Assembly: GCA_900316505.1 (NCBI GenBank)
Contig: ONDH01000015.1
Coordinates: 1 to 59,369 of the forward strand
Origin: an uncultured Prevotellaceae bacterium
GTDB lineage: Bacteria; Bacteroidota; Bacteroidia; Bacteroidales; Bacteroidaceae
DNA length: 59,369 nt
Reading direction: 5' to 3'
Shown: positions 1 through 7,795 of the stretch, one piece after another
How the letters are laid out: each line of letters opens with the position of its first letter
How positions within the stretch are numbered: position 1 is the first letter of the stretch
The notes under the pieces: model-generated
What the model saw: only the letters and a program-made list of their open reading frames with translations
Told to the model about the DNA's origin: nothing
The model's database searches: none
Program-made: the position numbers and the translations under genes

Positions 1-383
1 AAGTCCATTTTCTTCAAATCTTGATAACTATATGAGTAAAGTTCCACAAGGTTTTTTTCTACGATTTCCTCTTTGGAATATTTATCCAATGTCTGTTTTT
101 TTATGACAGCCATGAATAATACTTCACCTTCTTGATCTGGTAAGGGTTCTTTCGAATGTTCGGATGGCAAAATCTGCGTTGCCCACCCTGCCAAATACAG
201 TTCTATCGCTGTTTCAGATGTGAAAGGTCTCCCAGATTCACTCAAAGACATTATCGTGTCGTTTGATTGATTTTCAAAAATGACTTTTCTATATTCGACA
301 GGATCGTCACATGTCATTGCTGTCAATAACAACATTAAATTACATAAAATAAGCACAACTAATGTTTTCTTCAATTTCTTCAT
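1..383 (-). CDS. small lipoprotein-like protein, 3' end outside the window
   Basis: The reading frame opens at an ATG at 383 and stays open for 127 codons to the window edge, so its C-terminus is missing. The N-terminus (MKKLKKTLVVLILCNLMLLL, then TAMTCDD) is a signal sequence; a lipobox-like cysteine lies a little late, so lipidation is uncertain. It is a paralogue of the gene at 1284-1713: both share the stretch SGRPFTS, and 1-94 is identical base for base to 1342-1435. In that paralogue the corresponding frame would run about 21 codons further, so this protein is probably near 147 residues. It lies last in a minus-strand row of small secreted proteins downstream of an M91 toxin remnant; an immunity role is inference from that position only. 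Confidence 0.6.
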   Translation of the reverse strand, partial: MKKLKKTLVVLILCNLMLLLTAMTCDDPVEYRKVIFENQSNDTIMSLSESGRPFTSETAIELYLAGWATQILPSEHSKEPLPDQEGEVLFMAVIKKQTLDKYSKEEIVEKNLVELYSYSYQDLKKMD

Positions 384-448
384 GATTTCATATTTTTATA
401 ATGCCCCTTTTCCAATATTGTTTAGGGGGCAATATTATACTATCGTCC

Positions 449-676
449 TCAAGAGACTCTTCTGTATCCTCTTGTCTTAATAATATTCATTAGAGTTCGT
501 AGTTCCACTGATTTTTTTGTGTATAGAACGATATAATCTATAGAGTCCTTTGACATGATGTAGTTGGTGCTTGACGAGGAAGAGCCCGTTCCCTGGGGAA
601 TTGCCGTGATGTGGCGTGCCTTCAACTTGATGCCGTCTGCACTATAAACTCTTTTACAATCCATTGAATCAATCAT
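449..676 (-). CDS. small hypothetical protein (75 aa)
   Basis: An open frame of 75 codons begins 5 bp after the stop of the lipoprotein gene at 682-1206, in the same direction. The product has no signal peptide or membrane segment. It reads like an internal piece of a larger domain (residues DSIDYIVLYTKKSVELRTLM would suit a strand followed by a helix). I recognise no family. It could be the remnant of a larger gene of this locus; the close spacing to the upstream gene is the main argument that it is translated. Confidence 0.35.
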   Translation of the reverse strand: MIDSMDCKRVYSADGIKLKARHITAIPQGTGSSSSSTNYIMSKDSIDYIVLYTKKSVELRTLMNIIKTRGYRRVS

Positions 677-681
677 TTAGC

Positions 682-1206
682 CTACTCATGTTTGATAGCT
701 CTTTTCCTCGAAATGAAATGATCGTATGCAGCACAATCTGGTATTGTCAACAATAATCGACCGTTTGAGTCTGTTGTTTCCAACCATGAATGCCCCTCAC
801 CACCAATTGATGCAATATGCAATTTCATCTTATACTTAATCTTCTTCCGAGTTTCATTATCTATCACAATTGCTTCATTCTTATCTATCATTCTGGTAAT
901 GCCATATAAAGCTTCATCAAACATGAAGTTTATAACTAGCGATGATTCTTTTACCACATCAATCCTATATGATGGAGCATCCACATGAAAAACATACTCT
1001 CCAAGATATTCTGGTTTATCTCCATTTGAATACTTCATTGTATACTCCACTACGTATTGATTGATACGATGAAGAGGAAAATAGAATGTGACAATATCCG
1101 TCGGAATTATTACATTCTTTTCTTCTTTAATATTGTATCTTTGCGTTTGACAACAAATCAAAAATATTGATACAAAAATCATAATTATCTTTTTCATGAT
1201 TGACAT
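682..1206 (-). CDS. predicted lipoprotein (174 aa)
   Basis: The N-terminus MSIMKKIIMIFVSIFLICCQ is a short basic and hydrophobic signal ending in a cysteine pair, as in lipoproteins. The start could equally be the second ATG at 1197 (MKKII). The mature part is a soluble, mixed alpha/beta sequence without recognisable motif. It includes a stretch around EYLGEYVFHVDAPSYRID that suits beta-strands, compatible with an outer-membrane-anchored periplasmic protein. It stands in a row of small minus-strand lipoproteins behind an M91-type toxin fragment. Polymorphic-toxin immunity proteins often have this layout, but no sequence motif proves that role. Confidence 0.6.
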   Translation of the reverse strand: MSIMKKIIMIFVSIFLICCQTQRYNIKEEKNVIIPTDIVTFYFPLHRINQYVVEYTMKYSNGDKPEYLGEYVFHVDAPSYRIDVVKESSLVINFMFDEALYGITRMIDKNEAIVIDNETRKKIKYKMKLHIASIGGEGHSWLETTDSNGRLLLTIPDCAAYDHFISRKRAIKHE

Positions 1207-1283
1207 TTAATTGAGGAAACAGATCGTTTCGTTTTTTTGTGTTAAAGATACTATCGAACTCACGTTAAATATTGCAGATTTGT

Positions 1284-1713
1284 TTACATAGAGGTCTTGG
1301 GAATACTATCTATGGGATTATCACCACCATACACGATCTTGAAGTCCATTTTCTTCAAATCTTGATAACTATATGAGTAAAGTTCCACAAGGTTTTTTTC
1401 TACGATTTCCTCTTTGGAATATTTATCCAATGTCTAGAATCGCGCAATACACAATCCTTTCCTCTGCATCTAATACGTGTTCCGTAGAATGTCCACTAGG
1501 TGGAATCTGTGATGCCCAGCCCCGTTCATATTTTTCCATCGCTTCCACAGAAGTGAATGGTCTTCCTGACCCAACCAGAACGAATATAGTATCATTCGCT
1601 CGATTTCCAAATAGTATTTCTTTTTCTGTCCAATAAGCATGTTGGCATGCTGTTAACAGTAACATTAAATTACATAAAATAAGTACAAATATTGTTTTCT
1701 TCATTTTCTTCAT
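1284..1713 (-). pseudogene. frameshifted paralogue of the lipoprotein at 1-383
   Basis: The gene opens at 1713 with MKKMKKTIFVLILCNLMLLL followed by TACQH, a good lipobox. It is collinear with the protein at 1-383 (shared SGRPFTS block). Near 1435 the frame slips by one base relative to the paralogue and ends at a stop at 1423. The old frame is intact downstream: from 1435 it codes the same residues as the paralogue and runs to a TAA at 1284-1286, ending in NPIDSIPKTSM. The truncated product would still be about 96 residues and could be made. The slip was read by comparison with the sister copy. Confidence 0.65.
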
Positions 1714-1738
1714 GATTTTATTATTTTTATAATCCATA

Positions 1739-2269
1739 TCATTCATCATCTCGCAAATTCTCATCTTCCATCACCTTGGTAAGTGCTTCTTTCATGCGCT
1801 GGGGGGTAATCTGCAAACCGACCTTATGTCCTTGATTGCACCAGAAAACAATTGTTTTATTATATTCATCATAAGATAACGTAGCATCAGATTTTAATCG
1901 TAACTCCCATCTTTCATTCCTTTTCTGCGGTTCAGAAAGGCATGAATCAAGAAACGCATTTAGTTTAGAAATTTCCTCCACATCCAAATAGATACAACGG
2001 ACATAGGGATTCCCCGTTATTAAATCAGGGTCTTCAATTAGTAATTCCAGCAAGAAAGATTGTTTTCCATCAGAATAACGACGAATGACTTTGTACATAT
2101 AGGACAAACCGTACAATAGTGTGTCTTCTCGCTCATCATAACAATCATACACATTCTCCAAAGAAACCCTATACAATAGCACATCACCGTTTCTCGTCGA
2201 AGAACTCCCAGAACAGCAAGATATGGTGAAAGCACAACAGATGATGATAAAATACAAAAACATTTTCAT
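1739..2269 (-). CDS. predicted lipoprotein (176 aa)
   Basis: The first residues MKMFLYFIIICCAFTISCCS form a signal peptide with a lipobox cysteine near position 18-19, followed by a Ser-rich linker typical of exported lipoproteins. The mature domain is acidic and mixed alpha/beta, with no motif I can name. It starts 19 bp downstream of the M91-like toxin fragment (2288-2554) and is followed 25 bp later by the frameshifted lipoprotein gene. The position directly behind a toxin-domain remnant makes it the best candidate for the cognate immunity protein; this is an inference from order alone. Confidence 0.6.
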   Translation of the reverse strand: MKMFLYFIIICCAFTISCCSGSSSTRNGDVLLYRVSLENVYDCYDEREDTLLYGLSYMYKVIRRYSDGKQSFLLELLIEDPDLITGNPYVRCIYLDVEEISKLNAFLDSCLSEPQKRNERWELRLKSDATLSYDEYNKTIVFWCNQGHKVGLQITPQRMKEALTKVMEDENLRDDE

Positions 2270-2287
2270 TTCGTAAACAATTTAGAT

Positions 2288-2554
2288 TTAATACTTTCTT
2301 CTTAATCTCAAGCCATGCTCTTTTCGAATCTTATTCTCAGAGTACCTATAGTCTCCCACAATACCTACAGTTTGTAATTCCTCGAAACTTGCCTGTGCAG
2401 GTTGACGTTTACCATTCAAATCTGAGTAATAATACAAGACAGATTCATTTGGAATCTTCTCCCCCTTCATATCATGAATCCCGTGTATAAACTCATGAGC
2501 CGCTGTAAGATATTCAGGACATGCTTCTTCTCTTGTTTTCCCTTTTTCATTGTT
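2288..2554 (-). pseudogene. C-terminal remnant of an M91-type zinc metalloprotease toxin domain
   Basis: Reading from the codon immediately after the TonB stop (2555-2557), in the same frame, an open stretch of 88 codons contains AAHEFIHGIHD, an HExxH zinc-protease motif. It then has FEELQTVGIVGDYRYSEN and IRKEHGLRLRRKY. The order HExxH, then an EE.(R/Q)TVG segment, then (T/S)EN..R.E.G...R..Y, is what I know of M91 (NleD-like effector) domains carried at the C-termini of polymorphic toxins. There is no start codon ahead of the motif; the only ATG lies behind it. It is therefore a fragment of a toxin C-terminus rather than a gene, unless made by readthrough of the TonB stop. Confidence 0.6.
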
Positions 2555-3100
2555 CTATCGAATATGGAAATTAATGGGCAACGCCATCCTGCAACTTACA
2601 GGTTTACCGTCTTTCATGGCTGGTGTCTCAGCCTTGGGCATCTGGGAAATGATGCGGATGGATTCAATCATCAATTCTCTTATCGCCTCCATGTATGCCT
2701 CTTGTGCAGCAGGGTTCATCTTCTTTTTCTTTGCCATCCTCTTTTCCAAGGCCAGCTGCGGAATACTTTTCTCATCATTCCCTATGCAGTCATCAAACGC
2801 AACAGGATTGATGTTCGTGGTCTTGCCTTCTTCATCAACCACGTAGCTGACAAACACGCGCCCTTCCACATGCATTTCCTGTGCTGTCTTTGGATATTTT
2901 AGGGCATTCTTCAAATATGACATAAGGGCAGCAGGGCCACCTTTATAAACAGGCCATTCATCGGGTTCCTCACAGATTTCCGTCGCAGTGTTCCCAATAG
3001 TAACCTTTGTGTCTTTACCCACAGATTGGGCATGAGCGTTCAATGCCAGGCAAAAGAGTGGCAGCATCCAAAGCTTTCGTAACAAATTCAGATTCTTCAT
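2555..3100 (-). CDS. periplasmic TonB C-terminal domain protein
   Basis: A signal peptide (residues 1-24, ending NAHAQ) is followed by a TonB-C fold: WPVYKGGPAALMSYLKNALK, YPKTAQEMHVEGRVFVSYVV, and the closing strand ALPINFHIR. Classic TonB has an N-terminal transmembrane anchor and a Pro-rich linker; both are missing, so this is a free periplasmic TonB-C domain. About 45 residues rich in Lys and Met (around EKRMAKKKKMNPAAQEAYME) interrupt the domain before its last strands. It leads a minus-strand row of toxin-remnant and lipoprotein genes. The role could be energy coupling or delivery for that locus, but this is not shown. Confidence 0.7.
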   Translation of the reverse strand: MKNLNLLRKLWMLPLFCLALNAHAQSVGKDTKVTIGNTATEICEEPDEWPVYKGGPAALMSYLKNALKYPKTAQEMHVEGRVFVSYVVDEEGKTTNINPVAFDDCIGNDEKSIPQLALEKRMAKKKKMNPAAQEAYMEAIRELMIESIRIISQMPKAETPAMKDGKPVSCRMALPINFHIR

Positions 3101-3160
3101 GTTTTTTAGTTATTGTTTTTATATTTTATTTGTTTCTATCTATATAACGAATAAGAGAGG

Positions 3161-3168
3161 CAAAATTA
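3161..3168 (-). promoter_or_regulatory. -7 element of the TonB-C gene promoter
   Basis: On the minus strand this reads TAATTTTG, matching the Bacteroidota TAnnTTTG consensus. It lies about 60 bp ahead of the ATG at 3100. I could not see a convincing -33 TTTG at the right distance, so the call rests on the -7 match and position. Confidence 0.4.
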
Positions 3169-3613
3169 AACAAAAAAGAAAGATTTTTTGATTGTTATTG
3201 TTTTCTATTTGTATATTCCCCTTTTTTCAAGAAATGTATAACGAACACACATCTTTTTTAGGTAAAGGGTGTGTTTTTAACATTGTGCACGGTAAAGTTA
3301 GTTCTTTCCTTTCGGTAAACAAAGAAAATCAGCAGAAAAATGAAGTCGCCCCTGTATTTCTCAAACTAGTTTAAGCGCAATTCTTAAAGAGTGTTAAGAA
3401 TTGGAGACGGGATAGATGTGCTATCGATGTGTTGCACAAAAGCATAATTCGAAAGGAACTATCGGAAGAGAAAAAAATCATTTGAAGAGTGATGAGTCGG
3501 AATTAAGAGATAAGATTAAGGAGGGAGGGGTAAGGCATACGTTTCTTGTGCTCACTTGCATCCACATAAGAGGCTCAAAAATGTTCTCTCCGGCGCCTCA
3601 GTCGTTATCTCTC

Positions 3614-3895
3614 GGGAGATGACGAGCGTCAGAGCTGGGAGATGACGAGCGTCAGAGCTGGGAGATGACGAGTGACAGAGCTGAGAGATGACGGAAGGGA
3701 GAACGAAGAGATGACGAAAGGGACGAAGCGGAGATGACGAGTGTGACAAAGCAAAGATGACGAGTGTGAGGCTGCGGTGGATACGAGCAAGCGTGAGCGG
3801 AGATGACGAAAGGGACGAGGCAGAGATGGCGAGTGCGAGGCAGTGGTGGATGCGAGCAAGTGTGAGCGGAGATGACGAAAGAGAGTCTTGTGAGA
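3614..3895. repeat. degenerate tandem repeat, first units 23 bp
   Basis: The unit GGAGATGACGAGCGTCAGAG recurs from 3614. The first three copies (3614-3636, 3637-3659, 3660-3682) are 23 bp each and nearly identical. After them the unit decays into a longer series of AGATGACGA-containing pieces up to about 3895, including two longer sub-units ending in GCAAGCGTGAGC / GCAAGTGTGAGC. No gene covers the tract; open frames through it are by-products of the repeat. Confidence 0.8.
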
Positions 3896-3961
3896 TGATG
3901 TAGAGTGGGAAAAGACGACGCCCTGATTTGCGGAAAGTTCTATGAGTGAGACACCGTTGGG

Positions 3962-4020
3962 TGTATGGGTGAGACACCAACACCTGTATGGGTGAGACAC
4001 CAACACCTGTATGGGTGAGA
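3962..4020. repeat. 23-bp tandem repeat, about 2.5 copies
   Basis: Units begin at 3962, 3985 and 4008, exactly 23 bp apart, with core TATGGGTGAGACACCAACAC. A degenerate unit precedes at about 3943. The tract is intergenic, between the TonB-C gene and the PAP2 gene. Confidence 0.8.
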
Positions 4021-4082
4021 TACCTCAACAGTTATGGACGAGCAGACGGGGAGACACTGAAATGGTGTAGCATTAAACAAAA

Positions 4083-4190
4083 ACGTCAGTTCGGTATAAA
4101 AGAAAATGCTTTATTGCGGCAAGCCGCCGAAAGAAAAATATAAAAAAACAGGTGAAAATATAAAAAAACATGATCTTTTTGAACTCACGT
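4083..4190. mobile_element. MITE-like element A (108 bp) with 9-bp flanking direct repeat
   Basis: The ends ACGTCAGTTC and GAACTCACGT are near-perfect terminal inverted repeats. Inside are the hairpin GCGGCAAGCCGC, the tag CGAAAGAAAAATATAAAAAA and AT-rich filler. TAAACAAAA occurs on both sides (4074-4082 and 4191-4199), as expected for a target-site duplication. The same ends and inner parts recur at 21917-22089 and from 59276, and inner parts flank the GxxExxY gene near 25.5-26.0 kb. It carries no gene. Confidence 0.65.
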
Positions 4191-4309
4191 TAAACAAAAG
4201 GGCGTATCATGTCCATTTATCCCGATTATTCATGCTACGAGAAACTCCCAAAAGAGAAAAGGTCCTTTTTCAAAAGTGAGGTCAAGCATTTCCCTGCACC
4301 AAGAGACGT

Positions 4310-4378
4310 AATTACGCTGCAGGGCACAAGTAAATTACGCTGCAGGGCACAAGCAAATTACGCTGCAGGGCAAGAGTA
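4310..4378. repeat. 23-bp tandem repeat, three copies
   Basis: Units start at 4310, 4333 and 4356 with core AATTACGCTGCAGGGCACAA. The same core (AATTACGCTGCAAGGC) appears once more at about 21743, inside an inverted repeat next to element B. Both copies of this sequence therefore lie near a MITE-like element. Confidence 0.8.
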
Positions 4379-4418
4379 AATGATGGTTTAGGGGTGTTGT
4401 GGAATGGGGGAAGATACT

Positions 4419-5111
4419 CTACCCTATTCCCAATGTGAGGGAGAAGATGAGGACGCAGATGTAGTTGAAGAAGATGATGGTCATGAAGGTGTCCATGTCG
4501 TTCTTCATGTAACCGGTGGAGGTGAATTGTTCGGAGATGAGGGCTTTCTTGCCAAGGCGGGGATGGACAAAGCGCTCCATGAGCCAGTAGAAGAGGGTGC
4601 CGAGGAAGGCGCCTACAAGGAAGCCTACAGAGACATCGCCCAGATAGTGGACTCCGAGATAGAGACGGGTGAAGGTGGTGGTGAGTGACCAGAAGAAGAG
4701 GGTGAAGGTCACTTTGGGGCTACGGAAGAGCCATGAGAGAAACACCGCCATGCACATGGTGTTGCAGGCATGACCTGAGAAGAATCCGAATCGCCCTCCA
4801 CGGTAGTTGCGCACCACATCGACCAGATACATGAGTTGAGGGTCTTGGGTGGGACGCCAACGCTCAACCATGGGTTTGACAATGCCCGAACAGATGCGGT
4901 CTGCCACAAAGATGAGCAGAGCTATGGTGACATAGACCATCACTGCCTCTTTCCAAGTGTTGTTCTTGAAGATGATGATGAGCAACGTGATGATGACCAA
5001 CGTCCATGAGAAGGTGTTGGTGACAGTGTACATCAGGTTGTCCCAAAAGAGGCTGTCGCTGCCGTTGATGGCAAGCGTGAGCTGATGGTCAAGTTCGTTG
5101 AGTTCGCGCAT
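4419..5111 (-). CDS. PAP2-family membrane phosphatase
   Basis: This is an integral membrane phosphatase of the PAP2/PgpB type, probably acting on a lipid phosphate or undecaprenyl pyrophosphate at the inner membrane. The three motifs are visible: KPMVERWRP (Kx6RP), FFSGH (normally PSGH) and TRLYLGVHYLGD (SRxxxxxHxxxD, with Thr for Ser). Five to six hydrophobic segments fit the fold. I take the start at 5111 (MRELNELDHQL), because the frame upstream of it only translates the heptamer repeat between this gene and batE. It is the last gene of the Bat operon, 50 bp after batE, and is probably co-transcribed with it. The exact substrate cannot be told. Confidence 0.85.
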   Translation of the reverse strand: MRELNELDHQLTLAINGSDSLFWDNLMYTVTNTFSWTLVIITLLIIIFKNNTWKEAVMVYVTIALLIFVADRICSGIVKPMVERWRPTQDPQLMYLVDVVRNYRGGRFGFFSGHACNTMCMAVFLSWLFRSPKVTFTLFFWSLTTTFTRLYLGVHYLGDVSVGFLVGAFLGTLFYWLMERFVHPRLGKKALISEQFTSTGYMKNDMDTFMTIIFFNYICVLIFSLTLGIG

Positions 5112-5113
5112 TA

Positions 5114-5165
5114 GGAGAGTTGACAATTGACAATTGACAGTTGACAATTGAGAGTTGAGAGTTAG
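5114..5165. repeat. degenerate heptamer-type repeat between batE and PAP2
   Basis: The gap holds iterated TTGACAA / TTGACAG / TTGAGAG units. Similar short-unit repeats of this family fill six other gaps in the window (9584-9624, 16866-16925, 28429-28524, 30313-30345, 54788-54846, 58449-58530). Confidence 0.7.
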
Positions 5166-5914
5166 ATGATTTCGAGGGTGCTGACGGGTACCCAGCCCTG
5201 TTTGCCTTCTTCGAATTTCACTTCGAGCCATTCCTTCATCGAGCCGTCGAGTATCTCGACTTTAGAGCCTTCGTGGATGAGGAAGAGGTCAGTGCTGGTT
5301 TCGCTGGGTGAACTTTTCACAGTGACTGAGGGTGCCATGATGATGGCGGTGTCGCGGTGAGTGAGGTCGGCATGCTGGGAGAGGGCTGCCAAGTTGGCGA
5401 TGATGACGATGACGAGCATTGCCATAGCGCCATAGATGCCTATCTTGCGAAGCGTGAGCTGCGACATGAAGACATAGAGCAACACGCCCACGAGCATGAG
5501 GACAAAGGCGGTGATGCCCAGGATGGTCCATGCGTTGATGCTCATGCAGTTGGTAAGGTCGCGCCACCATGTGACGAAGAACATCTCGGATGGAGGCACC
5601 ACTTTGTCGATGGTCTTGCCACGCGCCAAAGCGAGGTTGGCACGGATGTCGGCATCGCCTGGATCGAGCAGGAAGGCACGTTCGTAGTTGAGGACTGCAA
5701 GGGGTATCTCGTCCATCTTGTAGTAGCAGTTGCCAAGGTTGTAATAGACTTCGGATGCCACTCCTTCGTTCTTCAACACAGCTTCGTAAGCCTCTGCGGC
5801 ATCACGGTACTGCTCCTTCTCATAGAGAGCGTCGGCTTGTGTCTTGGTGGCTGCGCTGGCTATGTTGAATGATAAATGAAATATGATCAATGATAATGTC
5901 AGTATCTTTCTCAT
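5162..5914 (-). CDS. batE: BatE: TPR and SH3-like membrane protein
   Basis: After a signal peptide (residues 1-22) come TPR-like helices, with the unit EVYYNLGNCYYKMDEIPLAV at about residues 55-75. Two transmembrane segments follow at about 125-150 and 160-180. The C-terminal bacterial SH3-like domain includes VTVKSSPSE and EGKQGWVPVSTLEII. This is the layout of BatE of the Bacteroidota aerotolerance (Bat) operon. The TPR part should face the periplasm and help assemble the Bat complex with BatA-D. The start codon at 5914 overlaps the batD stop (ATGA), which implies translational coupling. The biochemical role of Bat proteins remains uncertain. Confidence 0.88.
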   Translation of the reverse strand: MRKILTLSLIIFHLSFNIASAATKTQADALYEKEQYRDAAEAYEAVLKNEGVASEVYYNLGNCYYKMDEIPLAVLNYERAFLLDPGDADIRANLALARGKTIDKVVPPSEMFFVTWWRDLTNCMSINAWTILGITAFVLMLVGVLLYVFMSQLTLRKIGIYGAMAMLVIVIIANLAALSQHADLTHRDTAIIMAPSVTVKSSPSETSTDLFLIHEGSKVEILDGSMKEWLEVKFEEGKQGWVPVSTLEII

Positions 5915-7764
5915 AGGTTGTCCTCCATTTTACTGATAGCACTGATGGCGCTGTTATACACATTCTCCATGTTCTCATTCACATCGCCTGGTGCATAGCG
6001 TGCAAACTCGCAGTCGTTGAGCACCTTCATGAACTGCTGTATCTGTTCGTCGGGCACTTGACGGGAAGTGAGCGACTGCTCGATGTTCTCTTTGTTCAAG
6101 GATTCCTGCGACATGTTGAACTTGTCGCCCACATAGCCCCAGAGGGCACGGAGCACTTCGTCGTAGAACTTGCCCGTGTCGTGTGCATCGAGCAGCTTCT
6201 TGGCAGTCTTCATACGCTTGAGTGCCACTTTGTTGGCTTTCTTGCCTCGCAAATGAGCCACGTTGGCATTCGCCTTCATCTGCTTGCGTCCGAGCACCAT
6301 CGCAATGACGAAGAGCAGGAACGGGAGGATGTATGCTGCCCAGCATTTCCACGTGCCAAAGAAGGTGTCGCCTGGCTGATGCAAATCCACATCACCCTTC
6401 TTGATGAAACGGATGTCTTGATTAAGCTGCTGCACATCCTGCTGCTGTCCGCTGTAGTTAGACACGCTTTGACCTGCCCCACCCTTTCCTTTGTTCACTT
6501 TCAGCGTGTAAGCCTCTGTCTTGATGGTCTTGTAGGAACGGGATTCGGTGTCGAAATAGATGAATTCGGAAGCGGGTATCTCGTAGGTGCCGGGATGACG
6601 GGGCACGAAGAGGTATTCAAAGTCTTTGCTGCCCGACAAGCCTGAACGGGTGAGCTGGAAGTTGTCGTTCACCTTGGCATCGTAAGTCTCGAAGTCTTTG
6701 GGGAACTGCACCTCTGGTGTGGAGATAAGTTTCATGTTGCCACTACCCTGCACACTGATTTTCAGCGTGACAGCCTCGTTGGCATCCACCTCTTTGGTGC
6801 TGATGCTTGACGATACGGAGAACTTGCCCACAGCGCCGGAGAATCCTTCGGGTTTGTTGGGAAGCGGAGAGACATTGATGGTGAGAGTTGGCGTGGTGAT
6901 TTTACGCTTCACCTCAGAATAGCCGCTCTGTCCATTGAAGAAGGCTTCGATGGGGTCGAGATTGCGGTTGCGGGTGATGACCACACCTTCGTAGGTGATG
7001 GATGGGATGGTCAGCTTGCCCGATTTCTGAGGGAAGAGGAGATACTGGCTCCATGTCACTGTGCGGTAGTTGCGCCCGTTGTATTGCTCAATGGAGAACT
7101 CTTTCGTGCGTGGGAGAGGTATTTCCTGAATTTGGAAGCCATCAAGTGTGGGCAGTTTACCATCCAACTGAGTCAAGTCAACCAGCGTGTAAATCTTGTA
7201 AGTGAGCAAAATGGCTTCCTGCTCATGAACAGAGGTGCGTGATGCAGTAGCCGTCATGAAGAGGTCTTTGGCAGAGATGTTGGATGATGATGCGGAAGGA
7301 GCGGAGGATGATTGACCACCACCATAATTGCCGCCGCCATTGGAACCTCCGCCATTGGAAGAGCCTCCTGCACCACCTGCGCCACCAGACAGAACTCTGA
7401 CTTGCACAGGCTTTGACTTCACCGTCTTGCCGTCCACCTGCACGCTGGCACTGCCAATGGTGAAGGTGCCGGAATTCCCTGCAAGGAGCACATAGGTGTA
7501 GATAATGCTGCTGCTTTGCGAGGTGCGCCCGTTAATCATCTGGAAACTGCTCTGCGAAGAGGTGGCAGGACCATAAATCACTTCAAAGCCCTTGAAATCG
7601 GGAGCACTGAAATGAGACACATTCTGCGTGTTGACCGTAAACTGCACACGAAACTTTCCACCCACTTCGACAGTGGAAGGTGCAGAGACACGGAGTGACA
7701 CCTCGTCAGCAAATGTGCTGACTGAGAATGCCACCAATATCAGTATATGTAATAGCCGTTTCAT
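5911..7764 (-). CDS. batD: BatD: oxygen-tolerance protein
   Basis: The protein is 617 residues with a signal peptide (MKRLLHILILVAFSVSTFAD), long beta-rich BatD domains, and one transmembrane segment at about residues 440-460 (CWAAYILPFLLFVIAMVLG). A helical cytoplasmic tail follows (ending SAISAISKMEDNL). A Gly/Ser/Asn-rich linker separates the first and second beta domains. I chose the ATG at 7764 because the signal peptide begins there; the longer open frame overlaps batC's end in another frame. It lies 31 bp after batC and overlaps batE by 4 bp. BatD is thought to be a periplasmic scaffold of the Bat complex. Confidence 0.88.
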   Translation of the reverse strand: MKRLLHILILVAFSVSTFADEVSLRVSAPSTVEVGGKFRVQFTVNTQNVSHFSAPDFKGFEVIYGPATSSQSSFQMINGRTSQSSSIIYTYVLLAGNSGTFTIGSASVQVDGKTVKSKPVQVRVLSGGAGGAGGSSNGGGSNGGGNYGGGQSSSAPSASSSNISAKDLFMTATASRTSVHEQEAILLTYKIYTLVDLTQLDGKLPTLDGFQIQEIPLPRTKEFSIEQYNGRNYRTVTWSQYLLFPQKSGKLTIPSITYEGVVITRNRNLDPIEAFFNGQSGYSEVKRKITTPTLTINVSPLPNKPEGFSGAVGKFSVSSSISTKEVDANEAVTLKISVQGSGNMKLISTPEVQFPKDFETYDAKVNDNFQLTRSGLSGSKDFEYLFVPRHPGTYEIPASEFIYFDTESRSYKTIKTEAYTLKVNKGKGGAGQSVSNYSGQQQDVQQLNQDIRFIKKGDVDLHQPGDTFFGTWKCWAAYILPFLLFVIAMVLGRKQMKANANVAHLRGKKANKVALKRMKTAKKLLDAHDTGKFYDEVLRALWGYVGDKFNMSQESLNKENIEQSLTSRQVPDEQIQQFMKVLNDCEFARYAPGDVNENMENVYNSAISAISKMEDNL

Positions 7765-7795
7765 TGACATTTCACATTTTACTTCATCCATTAAA

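Noticed and set aside
3552..4028. Two long minus-strand frames across the 23-bp arrays
   Set aside because: Their Ser/His/Leu-rich products only reflect the repeat units; no start signal or neighbour supports them.
3614..4378. CRISPR array
   Set aside because: Units follow each other directly with no unique spacers, and no cas gene is present.
4404..4688. Acidic 94-codon plus-strand frame
   Set aside because: It is the complement of the PAP2 gene end.
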